A stretch of DNA of 64,000 bases, taken from NCBI GenBank assembly GCA_017961625.1, contig JAGCWY010000064.1, positions 1-64,000 on the forward strand, given 5' to 3'. The notes under the pieces were generated by a model. It searched no databases and was not told where the DNA came from. It worked only from the letters and a program-made list of their open reading frames with translations. Within the stretch, counting starts at the first letter, position 1. Every line of letters begins with the position of its first letter. The DNA is from Ruminococcus sp. Its GTDB lineage: Bacteria > Bacillota > Clostridia > Oscillospirales > Ruminococcaceae. Below, piece after piece: positions 1 to 7,970 of this stretch. A program made the position numbers and the translations under genes.

Positions 1-71
1 CCTTTTCCTTCTTGATATTCCTGAACAGCAGCTATTCGTTCTTCATCTGTCAGCTTACTTCCTCTGGACAT
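1..71 (-). CDS. IS3-family transposase OrfA-like protein, N-terminal fragment
   Basis: An ATG at 71 opens a frame running off the left edge of the window. The 23 visible residues begin MSRGSKLTDEERIAAVQEY, which resembles the start of the helix-turn-helix OrfA subunit of IS3/IS150-type transposases. A strong palindrome lies directly upstream (79-129), as expected near an insertion sequence end. Only the N-terminus can be seen, so the family call rests on a short match and the element cannot be shown to be complete. Confidence 0.5.
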   Translation of the reverse strand, partial: MSRGSKLTDEERIAAVQEYQEGK

Positions 72-78
72 AAAATAA

Positions 79-129
79 CCCCCTTAGAGTTTTCACACTT
101 TTGTTTTTTCGTGTGTCTACTCTAGGGGG
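79..129. repeat. Palindrome at the putative IS end
   Basis: CCCCCTTAGAGT (79-90) pairs with ACTCTAGGGGG (119-129) with one bulged base, and an inner CACAC/GTGTG pair tightens the hairpin. It sits just upstream of the transposase-like start. It could be the subterminal end of the IS or a structure limiting read-through into the transposase. 130-218 holds no recognisable gene. Confidence 0.5.
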
Positions 130-218
130 ATTATATCAGATTGATGATGATTAATATAATCACTTCAATTCCTTATGGCTTTTTCATATAATACAATTTT
201 ATATGTTCTGTCCTCAAA

Positions 219-2168
219 CTACGTTTCAGGAGTATATCCTGTAGCATCAAACTCCTTCACTTTGACAGGTTCGTTTAGTTTTATTTCTGTAATGTTAACA
301 TATTGAGTGTCATCACTGTCTTGACGATTTATAATCTTTCTAAGTATGATACCTGTTTCCAGATCAACATACATAATTGTCGTATCGCCCCCTAATTTCA
401 TGGTTATATGAGCGCATTTCCTGCCAAGTATCACTCCTGTACCGTCAATACTCCATGATGAGAAATCGCAAAGGCAGCTGTCCGAATAGAAAGACTGGAT
501 AAGCAGATAATCAAGACCTATAGACGGTTCTCCGTAGGGACCAGGCACATAATTTGTACCAGTTTCATCATCAAAAGCTACTACCCTGTCATTATCCGGT
601 ATATTTGCATCATACCACTGAATTTCTTCATCGCTGAGAGTCCATGCTTCGTATTTTTTACTGTTAAGGTCAATATATCCTGAAAAATCGTTATCTGTAT
701 AAAGTTCATAACTGCTGTTAGTCCATCCACCTTCGTATCGGGTCATTTCATCAGTGCGAGAATAATATCTTCTGCTACGATTGTCTATAGAGAATTCGTA
801 ATTGCCGAGATCACTCTCCGCCTTACCTTCAGCAGTGTCAAAATAGAATTTGCTGTTGAGCATCACGTGATATATATAGCTTTTGTTTTCAAGCGAATTG
901 TACTCTTCATAATTTGAAGCACTGAATATCTGCTGAATATACCGCTCGGTATCCACCTTTTTGAACTCCGTCGGATGATTAATATACTTTTCGCGAATAT
1001 CGTCGATATACCGTTCAACTTCATCATCACTGTCAAATTTCATCATACTGTGCAACTGAAGCTCGGCAAAATATTCCTCCACTTCCTGCTCAGAGGCAGT
1101 GGTCGTCTCGACATTGTCCATGTTTAAATGCTCACGCATCCTTCTAATTCTTTCGCTATCATCAATCACACTGTAATCTGATATTTTCCATGTGCCTCCT
1201 ATTTGTTTCAGAAGGAAATAGGCATATATATTATCGCTATTCGGAACGTGATAAACTCTACTGCATATCAAGCTACCAGTCGATTCGTCGGCATAAGCAC
1301 TGTATATATCATGGTCAGCAAAATAGCATTCAAAACTTGAGATGTCATCTGAATAATCCGAGGAAACCATCTTGTATGAACTGAAATCATACAATTCCGC
1401 AAATTTATAATCATAACTTCCCTCATAGTCCATAAGCTCTGACAGCACAAGACCATTATATGTTATAAATGGCTTGAGCTTCTTAACCGCCAAACTATCA
1501 TCGCCGAAGTCATAGCCGTCAGCGTACTTACTGAAATCGCTTCCTTCATAATACGAACATAGTTTGTCAGTAAAGGTCGAGCGCAGCAAAGCCGACATTT
1601 TCTCCAGTGTATCAAGCTTTTCATCTGTTACCCTGAAATATTTCTTTTCTTTTTTATACATCTCATTAGTTTCAGGATCAATACTATCAATCAGGAAGCT
1701 GACAGCACAGCCGTTTTCATAATCTGCCCCGTCTGTATAACGGGCTTTCATGATATGCCAAAGTTTTTCCTCAAGCTCATCGACAACTGGGTCCATTTCT
1801 ATGTTAAGGCTTGACTCAGTCTCCGTGCTTTCGATAGTTATACCGCTGCTCGTCGAATCGCTAAGATTATGCGGTATTTTTGATTTTGAATAAAGATATG
1901 TTCCGGATATGCCGCCGACAAGAATCACTGCCGCTGCCGCCGCACATAATGCGCTGTATATCCTTGGACGTCTGTAGCGCTCTACGCCAGATGCTTCGAC
2001 AGTGAAATCTCCGTCTGACAGTTCCCGGGTTTTTAATATATCATACTTTCTTTTGCTTATTATATATATCTGTTCTTTTTTCTTTTTCCCGACAGCCTGA
2101 TATTTCTCAGAGATTCTCTCTATATCTTCGTCTCTTCTGCTGAACAGCAAATCAAGATCATCCTTCAT
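219..2168 (-). CDS. Large single-pass membrane protein, putative partner of the ECF sigma factor
   Basis: The 649-residue product starts 12 nt after the sigma-factor gene, so both are probably co-transcribed. Residues 1-70 are charged and cytoplasmic. One hydrophobic segment follows at about 72-92 (SALCAAAAAVILVGGISG). The remaining ~550 residues are acidic and Tyr/Asp/Ser-rich and would be extracellular. This is the topology of a membrane-bound anti-sigma factor, but no zinc-finger anti-sigma motif is visible and the outer part matches no family I recognise. The position next to the sigma gene is the main argument for an anti-sigma or signal-sensing role. RBS GGAGGAGAG precedes the ATG. Confidence 0.55.
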   Translation of the reverse strand: MKDDLDLLFSRRDEDIERISEKYQAVGKKKKEQIYIISKRKYDILKTRELSDGDFTVEASGVERYRRPRIYSALCAAAAAVILVGGISGTYLYSKSKIPHNLSDSTSSGITIESTETESSLNIEMDPVVDELEEKLWHIMKARYTDGADYENGCAVSFLIDSIDPETNEMYKKEKKYFRVTDEKLDTLEKMSALLRSTFTDKLCSYYEGSDFSKYADGYDFGDDSLAVKKLKPFITYNGLVLSELMDYEGSYDYKFAELYDFSSYKMVSSDYSDDISSFECYFADHDIYSAYADESTGSLICSRVYHVPNSDNIYAYFLLKQIGGTWKISDYSVIDDSERIRRMREHLNMDNVETTTASEQEVEEYFAELQLHSMMKFDSDDEVERYIDDIREKYINHPTEFKKVDTERYIQQIFSASNYEEYNSLENKSYIYHVMLNSKFYFDTAEGKAESDLGNYEFSIDNRSRRYYSRTDEMTRYEGGWTNSSYELYTDNDFSGYIDLNSKKYEAWTLSDEEIQWYDANIPDNDRVVAFDDETGTNYVPGPYGEPSIGLDYLLIQSFYSDSCLCDFSSWSIDGTGVILGRKCAHITMKLGGDTTIMYVDLETGIILRKIINRQDSDDTQYVNITEIKLNEPVKVKEFDATGYTPET

Positions 2169-2180
2169 ATTCTCTCCTCC

Positions 2181-2741
2181 TTACCTTGAAAATCCTGCTT
2201 CAAAAAGCATATCCCTCAGCCTTTTCACAGCTCTGCTGCACCTTGCCCTTACGTTATCGGACGTCAAGTCAACGATCTCGGCTATTTCCTTAGAACTCCG
2301 TCCGTAATAATACTTCTGTATTATTATAGTTGAATCAGGCTCCCCAAGCTCGTCCACCTTTGCATAAAGTATCCGGCGCAACTCAGTGCGCTCAGTGGAA
2401 TCCTCGATGTCCTCATCAGATACGAACTCCTCGTTTTCGTCAAGGGATACGCTCCTCGAAGTGTGTCTTACAACACGTCTGTATGTATCTATTGCCTTTC
2501 TACGCGCTACAGAGGCTGTAAAAGCCTTAAGATCCCCTTTAATCTCATTCTGCTTGTCAAAAAATAAAAAACATTGTGCGAAAACGTCCCCAACACATTC
2601 ATCTATATCCTCCATAGCTGCACATCCTTTAAGGCGTGCAAATACAATAGTGTAGACGTAATTGAAAAATCTATCATAAAAGGCCCTCTGACCGCGTTCA
2701 GGGTCTGCCTTTAATAAATGCTGCAGCTCTGTATCTTTCAT
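2181..2741 (-). CDS. ECF-type RNA polymerase sigma factor
   Basis: A 186-residue sigma-70 family protein. Region 2 lies at about residues 18-90 (FYDRFFNYVYTIVFARLKG, then the RRKAIDTYRR helix typical of region 2.4). Region 4 lies at about 120-180, with the helix-turn-helix GRSSKEIAEIVDLTSDNVR. Region 3 is absent, as in ECF sigmas. It would direct RNA polymerase to a small regulon, often including its own operon. The downstream membrane protein probably controls its activity. A GAGAGG-like RBS lies upstream of the ATG. The ECF call is firm; target genes are unknown. Confidence 0.88.
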   Translation of the reverse strand: MKDTELQHLLKADPERGQRAFYDRFFNYVYTIVFARLKGCAAMEDIDECVGDVFAQCFLFFDKQNEIKGDLKAFTASVARRKAIDTYRRVVRHTSRSVSLDENEEFVSDEDIEDSTERTELRRILYAKVDELGEPDSTIIIQKYYYGRSSKEIAEIVDLTSDNVRARCSRAVKRLRDMLFEAGFSR

Positions 2742-2886
2742 TATTCACCTCTCCCTGTAATGCGCATACTGTTTCCCCCTTCATTCACTCTAATCGTAGC
2801 GAATTAACAATATGTAACATTCATATATATATTTTTATTTTTTAACTTTAAATGTTTGCTCCAATCCAAAATTTTTTTTCAGGGTC

Positions 2887-2915
2887 TTTACTTTTTCACG
2901 CAAATATGCTATTAT
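2887..2915 (+). promoter_or_regulatory. Promoter of plsY
   Basis: TTTACT at 2887-2892, 17-bp spacer, TATTAT at 2910-2915. A small hairpin AGGCAG-gcaat-CTGCCT (2948-2964) lies in the leader just before the G-rich RBS at about 2970. Confidence 0.5.
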
Positions 2916-2984
2916 ATATTGTATTAAAAACGAATCGTCATTTTTTCAGGCAGGCAATCTGCCTATATTGGGGGGATCATTTTT

Positions 2985-3620
2985 ATGCAGATCGTTCTGT
3001 GCGCTCTGCTCGGATACTTCTTCGGCAATATCAATCCTGCCTTTATTATAGCTAAGTTCAAGGGATTCGATATACGCGAAAGAGGTTCGGGCAATGCCGG
3101 CGCATCAAATGCAGTCATAACTATCGGAAAGAAGGCAGGTCTTCTTGTTGCTCTGTTCGATATATTTAAGGCTGTAGCAGCCTCCATTATCGCAGTGTAC
3201 CTGTTTCCGGAGATAAAGTTTGCCAAGATACTTTCCGGTTCATGCTGCGTACTGGGACATATCTTTCCTGTACTTATGAAATTTCACGGTGGCAAGGGGC
3301 TCGCCTCTCTCGGAGGAACTATCCTCGCCTTCAATCCGTGGATATTCGCTCTTCTACTCGGATTTGAGATAATACTCGGCTTTTCGGCAGATTATGTCTG
3401 CGTCGTACCTGTCACCGGCTCGGTGATATTCACACTTATATATGCCGTTCTTACCGGCGATCTTGTAGGCACTATTATCCTTTCCGTTGTATCGTTAGTG
3501 ATACTGTTCAAGCATATACAGAATTTCAAGCGAATACAGAACGGCACTGAGGCACATATAAGCTTCCTGTGGAAAAAGGATCAGGAAATAGCACGCATTA
3601 AGAAAAACACCAATGATTAA
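2985..3620 (+). CDS. plsY: Acyl-phosphate:glycerol-3-phosphate acyltransferase PlsY
   Basis: PlsY transfers an acyl group from acyl-phosphate to glycerol-3-phosphate, the first step of phospholipid synthesis in most Gram-positive bacteria. The 211-residue membrane protein has the family signatures: GSGNAGASNA after the first helix (about 36-45), HIFPVLMKFHGGKG (about 97-110), and several hydrophobic segments. Length is normal for the family. It is expressed alone from its own promoter and ends in an intrinsic terminator. Confidence 0.93.
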   Translation: MQIVLCALLGYFFGNINPAFIIAKFKGFDIRERGSGNAGASNAVITIGKKAGLLVALFDIFKAVAASIIAVYLFPEIKFAKILSGSCCVLGHIFPVLMKFHGGKGLASLGGTILAFNPWIFALLLGFEIILGFSADYVCVVPVTGSVIFTLIYAVLTGDLVGTIILSVVSLVILFKHIQNFKRIQNGTEAHISFLWKKDQEIARIKKNTND

Positions 3621-3622
3621 GA

Positions 3623-3644
3623 AAGTCCCTTCGGGGGCTTTTTT
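3623..3644 (+). terminator. Terminator after plsY
   Basis: AAGTCCC-TTCG-GGGGCTT hairpin followed by a T-run. Confidence 0.8.
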
Positions 3645-3698
3645 ATGCCATTGCACGCAGCCGCAGCGCTTAAAAGCGGCAGATAGGAGTCGCATAGT

Positions 3699-5069
3699 AT
3701 GCATAGCAAAACTTCGGATATGTGTGAGGGACCACTTGTCGGAAAGATAATCCTCTACACTATTCCTATAATACTGACAGGTATCCTGCAGCTTCTGTTC
3801 AACGCCGCCGACCTCGTCGTAGTCGGAAGATGCTGCGGAGATATCTCCGTAGGCGCGGTAGGCGCTACCGGAGCTCTGATAAACCTTATGGTAAATCTCT
3901 TTATAGGTCTCTCCGTAGGCGCAGGCGTCACTGTTGCTCACGGAATCGGTTCAGGCAGAATAGAAGACGTACACAGGACTGTACATACCGCTATACCTGC
4001 GGCTCTGATAAGCGGAGCCTTTCTGACGGTCATAGGCGTTTTTTTATCAGGTACATTCCTTGAGATGATGGATACTCCGAAAGACGTTCTGCCACTGTCT
4101 TCAGCCTATATGAGAATATATTTCTGTGGAACGGTACCGAGTATGATATACAACTTCGGCTCTGCTATACTACGTGCTGCAGGCGACACAAAGAGTCCGC
4201 TGTATTTCCTTACAGTAGCAGGCATACTCAACGTTATACTCAATCTGTTTTTTGTAATCGTACTGAAAATGGACGTTGCCGGAGTTGCCCTTGCTACCTC
4301 CATTTCACAGACATTATCGGCAGCTCTAATAATGAGAGAACTCATGCACCGTGACGATGCTTGCAGGCTGGAACTGAAAAAGATGAAAATATATAGCAGA
4401 CAGCTGAAGCGTATAATACAGATAGGCTTTCCGGCAGGTCTGCAATCATCGATATTTGCAATATCAAACGTAATAATCCAGTCTTCCATAAACGAATTTG
4501 GAAACACTCTAGGTCATATAGTTCTGTCAGGCAATTCAGCTGCCCAGAACGTGGAAGGCTTCGTTTATACATCGATGAACGCCTACAGTCAGACCTCTCT
4601 CAACTTCACAAGCCAGAACTACGGCGCAGGAAAGCTCGACAGGATAATGAAGATAATGCGTATTTGCCTTATCGCTGTTTTCTGCACAGGCGCCTTTCTC
4701 GGGCTAACCGCACTCTATTTCGGAGATCCTATACTGTCCATATATCTGCACGGATCAAAGGAAAGTATATACTACGGCATAATACGTATGAGATACATAA
4801 TGATCCCCTATTTTTTGTGTGGACTCATGGATGTAACAACAGGTCTTATACGAGGACTCGGAAGATCAGTGCTGCCTATGCTCATAACAGTCATAGGCGT
4901 TGTCGGCATAAGGTTGGGCTGGATATTCGGCGTGTTCAGGATAGAGAAATATCACACCCTACAAAGTCTCTACTTCTCTTACACTATCTCATGGATTGCT
5001 ACATTCGCAGTTGAACTTGGAGTATTCCTTGTGATAATACGAAAACTAAAAAAGCAGCAGAAGGTTTAG
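3699..5069 (+). CDS. MATE family multidrug/cation efflux transporter
   Basis: A 456-residue polytopic protein of normal MATE length. It has two related halves of hydrophobic helices, the N-terminal start PLVGKIILYTIPIILTGILQ and the typical ILRAAGDTKSPLYF motif near residue 160. MATE pumps export drugs or organic cations using a Na+ or H+ gradient; the substrate cannot be told from sequence. It is monocistronic, starting 9 nt after a GGAG RBS and ending at a palindromic terminator element (5131-5162). Confidence 0.9.
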   Translation: MHSKTSDMCEGPLVGKIILYTIPIILTGILQLLFNAADLVVVGRCCGDISVGAVGATGALINLMVNLFIGLSVGAGVTVAHGIGSGRIEDVHRTVHTAIPAALISGAFLTVIGVFLSGTFLEMMDTPKDVLPLSSAYMRIYFCGTVPSMIYNFGSAILRAAGDTKSPLYFLTVAGILNVILNLFFVIVLKMDVAGVALATSISQTLSAALIMRELMHRDDACRLELKKMKIYSRQLKRIIQIGFPAGLQSSIFAISNVIIQSSINEFGNTLGHIVLSGNSAAQNVEGFVYTSMNAYSQTSLNFTSQNYGAGKLDRIMKIMRICLIAVFCTGAFLGLTALYFGDPILSIYLHGSKESIYYGIIRMRYIMIPYFLCGLMDVTTGLIRGLGRSVLPMLITVIGVVGIRLGWIFGVFRIEKYHTLQSLYFSYTISWIATFAVELGVFLVIIRKLKKQQKV

Positions 5070-5111
5070 CGATTATATATCAAACAAGGGCGGCTAAAGT
5101 AAGCCACCTCT

Positions 5112-5190
5112 GGCAGAATCATGGCATAAAATTACCGAGCCCGTAATTTCCGGCTCGGTAATCCACTTTTTCTGTTAAGGGGAGCTGACT
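5112..5190 (+). repeat. Interspersed palindromic repeat, copy A (also terminator of the MATE gene)
   Basis: The core is ATTACCGAGCC (5131-5141), a 10-nt loop and GGCTCGGTAAT (5152-5162), an 11-bp perfect stem followed by a T-rich stretch. About 76 bp around it match 32321-32396 in inverted orientation, including the flanks GGCATAAA and GAGCTGACT outside the hairpin. See copy B. Confidence 0.7.
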
Positions 5191-5209
5191 TTTGCTGCCC
5201 TTTTTCTGA

Positions 5210-5824
5210 TCACTCAATTATTTCACATGACGTGAATGCCGCCTCACATTCACGGATAAAAAAGCCCTGTGCAACACTGCAAACTGGACACTCCTGCGGA
5301 GGTTCACTTCCCTTGTGAATATGACCGCAGTTAAGACACAGCCATGCCTGCTCAGTATCTGAGGACCTGAAAAGCTTGTCCTCACGTAAAAGCCTGCCAT
5401 AATATTCAAATCTCTTACGGTGACTTTCTTCTATCTCCGCTATCATACTGAAACCGGACGCAATGTCAGGATATCCCTCATCAGCGGCTATCCTTGCAAA
5501 ATCAGGGTACACAATGCTGTGTTCCTTTTCCTCCTCCGCTGCCGAAGCATCGAGCAACTGCAAGATATTCTCGAATACATCCGCAGGATAGCCTGCCGAG
5601 ATATCTACAGTCTTACCTGCACAACCATTGAGCTCCTTCCAGAACACCATTGCATGGCGTTCCTCCTGCTCAGCCGTAAAGCGAAACATTCGCTCAATAC
5701 TAACAAGCTTCTGCTGCTGTGCAATAAGAGCCGCCTGGTAATATCGCTGTCGCGACTGACACTCTCCTGCAAAAGCTCGCATTAGATTTATCCTCGTCTG
5801 GCTTTTATTAAAATCTTTCTGCAT
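5210..5824 (-). CDS. rbr: Rubrerythrin
   Basis: Rubrerythrin reduces hydrogen peroxide in anaerobes using a diiron centre and a rubredoxin-like iron site. The 204-residue product has a ferritin-like four-helix domain (about 5-140) with the paired ExxH-type ligand motifs AEQEERHA and EIEESHRKR. The C-terminal rubredoxin-like domain carries CLNCGHI and CPVC. I chose the ATG at 5824 because GGGAGG lies 7 nt upstream; an in-frame ATG 11 codons earlier has no RBS. A small zinc-ribbon gene lies just upstream on the same strand and may be co-transcribed. Confidence 0.92.
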   Translation of the reverse strand: MQKDFNKSQTRINLMRAFAGECQSRQRYYQAALIAQQQKLVSIERMFRFTAEQEERHAMVFWKELNGCAGKTVDISAGYPADVFENILQLLDASAAEEEKEHSIVYPDFARIAADEGYPDIASGFSMIAEIEESHRKRFEYYGRLLREDKLFRSSDTEQAWLCLNCGHIHKGSEPPQECPVCSVAQGFFIRECEAAFTSCEIIE

Positions 5825-5868
5825 ATTACTACCTCCCTTTGAAGGTAGTATCTGCATATCAAAGAGTA

Positions 5869-6090
5869 TTATTCATCAAGTATCGTATAACGGTACTGCA
5901 TGATACTTTCTGGATTTTTAAGGCGAATATTCTGAATATGACCACACTGAGGGCAGGCGTCGCATATAACCTGACTCCTTTTAGGTTTGAGCTTCTTTTC
6001 TTCGCCTTCGGGATAAAACTGAACTGAGTACGGGGTAAGAAGAGTTCCCCTAACAACTCTTGCAGCACAGAATTCACATACATTATCCAT
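5869..6090 (-). CDS. Small zinc-ribbon-like protein of unknown function
   Basis: A 73-residue protein with CxxC pairs CEFC near the N-terminus and CDACPQCG in the middle, enough to bind one metal ion. Function is unknown. The start at 6090 is preferred because AGGAGG lies 8 nt upstream; two earlier in-frame ATGs lie upstream of or against that site. It lies 44 bp before rubrerythrin on the same strand, which suggests but does not show a role in the oxidative stress response. Confidence 0.6.
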   Translation of the reverse strand: MDNVCEFCAARVVRGTLLTPYSVQFYPEGEEKKLKPKRSQVICDACPQCGHIQNIRLKNPESIMQYRYTILDE

Positions 6091-6157
6091 AAGCATTCCT
6101 CCTGATCTCATATCATCTTTTTATATCATTATATCACTTAATACATGATATGTCAAT

Positions 6158-6186
6158 AAAAAAAAGAGCGGACATTAAGTCCGCCC
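6158..6186 (-). terminator. Terminator of the hydCBA operon
   Basis: On the minus strand GGGCGGAC-TTAAT-GTCCGCTC followed by eight T. It lies 21 nt after the hydA stop codon. Confidence 0.9.
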
Positions 6187-6207
6187 TTCAATGAATTCAG
6201 CTTTTAA

Positions 6208-7956
6208 TTATATTTCGTTAACTTTTCTCTTAACGTAAGATGTGTGGAGAACCTCATGTGCCTTATGGCTGCCAGGCTTCTCGAAGAATTCCTCGTAAAC
6301 CTTCTTTACGGCAGGATTCTCATGAGACTGTCTGAGAGGCATTGACTTGTCGAGGTTGTAGAGAACCTTAGCTCTCTCTTCTCTGATGTCAACAAAGTTT
6401 CTTACTCCCATAGGAACCTGAGGCTGTCCGCCGCCGTTTACACAGCCGCCAGGACATGCCATGATCTCAACGAACTGAGCATCGCACTTGCCTGCTCTGA
6501 TATCGTCCAGCACCTTTCTTGCATTTGCAAGACCGCTTGTTACGATTACCTTAACCTTGTTGCCTGCAACATCGTAAGTTGCTTCCTTGATATCCTTAGT
6601 ACCACGAACCTCGGGAAGGTCTGTAACGTTCTCGCCTGTGAGCGTATATACAGCTGTTCTAAGTGCAGCTTCCATAACACCACCTGTAGCACCAAAGATA
6701 ACGCCTGCACCAGTTGAGATACCCAGCGGATCATCGAACTTCTCCTCAGGAAGTGAATTGAAGAGGATACCAGCACGCTCAATCATTCTGCCGAGCTCAC
6801 GAGTTGTGAGAGCATAGTCAACATCAGGTACGCCTGCTGCGCTCTGATCGGGTCTGCCAATCTCGAACTTCTTTGCTGTACATGGCATGATAGATACCAT
6901 AACAATGTTCTTTGGATCAATACCCATTTTCTGAGCATAGTATGTCTTAGCTGTTGCGCCGAACATCTGCTGAGGCGACTTACAGCTTGAAAGATGATCG
7001 AGAAGATCAGGATAGTAGTGCTCACAGAACTTTACCCAGCCAGGTGAGCATGATGTGATAAGAGGAAGTGTTCCACCGTTTGAGAAGCGGTCGAGGAACT
7101 CGTTAGCCTCTTCCATGATAGTAAGGTCAGCAGCAAAGTCTGTATCGAATACCTTGTCAAAGCCCAGTCTGCGGAGAGCAGCTGCCATCTTTCCTTCTGC
7201 GTTAGTACCAATAGGATTGCCGAAGCACTCGCCGAGACCTGCACGAACAGCAGGAGCTGTCTGTACGAGAACTGTCTTTTCAGGATCAGCAATAGCTGCC
7301 ATAACTTCTCTTGTGTAGTCCTTCTCCGAGAGAGCGCCAACAGGACATACTGCAATACACTGACCGCAGGATACACAGCTGGTCTCGCCCAGACCCATAT
7401 CAAAAGCAGAGCCGATATATGTCTTGAAACCACGCTCGTTTGCACCGATTACACCGATACCCTGTGTCTTTGCACATACTGCTACACAACGGCGGCAAAG
7501 AATACACTTGTTATTGTCGCGGTACATGTGAGCAGCTGTGCTATCTACATCGTACTCGTTCTTAACGCCGTCATACTTTGTTGCGTCCTCTACGCCGTAG
7601 TCCTTGGCAAGCTTCTGGAGCTCGCAATTTCCACTTCTTACGCATGAGAGACACTTTCTGTCATGAGTTGAAAGAATGAGTTCAAGAGTCTTCTTTCTTG
7701 ACTCAATGACCTTTGGTGAGCTTGTAAGGATCTCCATATTATTGGAACAGGGATATACGCAGCCTGCAACAAGACGGAAGCCTCTGCCTTCATTTACCTC
7801 TGTAACGCAGATACGGCAGGCACCGATCTCGTTGATCTCCTTCATATAGCAAAGTGTAGGAATTTCAAAGCCTGCAATATGAGCAGCCTCAAGAACAGTG
7901 GTGCCCTTGGGAACTTCTAATTCAACACCGTTGATTTTAACTGTAATATTTTCCAT
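6208..7956 (-). CDS. hydA: [FeFe] hydrogenase catalytic subunit HydA (bifurcating type)
   Basis: This subunit holds the H-cluster that makes or oxidises H2. Domains in order: N-terminal 2Fe-2S ferredoxin domain (about 1-80), His-ligated 4Fe-4S site HDRKCLSCVRSGNC (about 98-111), two 4Fe-4S motifs CILCRRCVAVC and CVSCGQCIAVCP (about 150-210), then the H-cluster domain with TSCSPGW, IMPCTAKKFE and EIMACPGGCVNGGGQP, and a small-subunit tail. About 582 residues is usual for this class. GTG and ATG are adjacent at the start; ATG at 7956 has the better RBS spacing. It follows hydB by 11 nt in hydCBA, so electrons would be shared between NADH and ferredoxin. Confidence 0.96.
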   Translation of the reverse strand: MENITVKINGVELEVPKGTTVLEAAHIAGFEIPTLCYMKEINEIGACRICVTEVNEGRGFRLVAGCVYPCSNNMEILTSSPKVIESRKKTLELILSTHDRKCLSCVRSGNCELQKLAKDYGVEDATKYDGVKNEYDVDSTAAHMYRDNNKCILCRRCVAVCAKTQGIGVIGANERGFKTYIGSAFDMGLGETSCVSCGQCIAVCPVGALSEKDYTREVMAAIADPEKTVLVQTAPAVRAGLGECFGNPIGTNAEGKMAAALRRLGFDKVFDTDFAADLTIMEEANEFLDRFSNGGTLPLITSCSPGWVKFCEHYYPDLLDHLSSCKSPQQMFGATAKTYYAQKMGIDPKNIVMVSIMPCTAKKFEIGRPDQSAAGVPDVDYALTTRELGRMIERAGILFNSLPEEKFDDPLGISTGAGVIFGATGGVMEAALRTAVYTLTGENVTDLPEVRGTKDIKEATYDVAGNKVKVIVTSGLANARKVLDDIRAGKCDAQFVEIMACPGGCVNGGGQPQVPMGVRNFVDIREERAKVLYNLDKSMPLRQSHENPAVKKVYEEFFEKPGSHKAHEVLHTSYVKRKVNEI

Positions 7957-7970
7957 CACTATTCCTCCGC

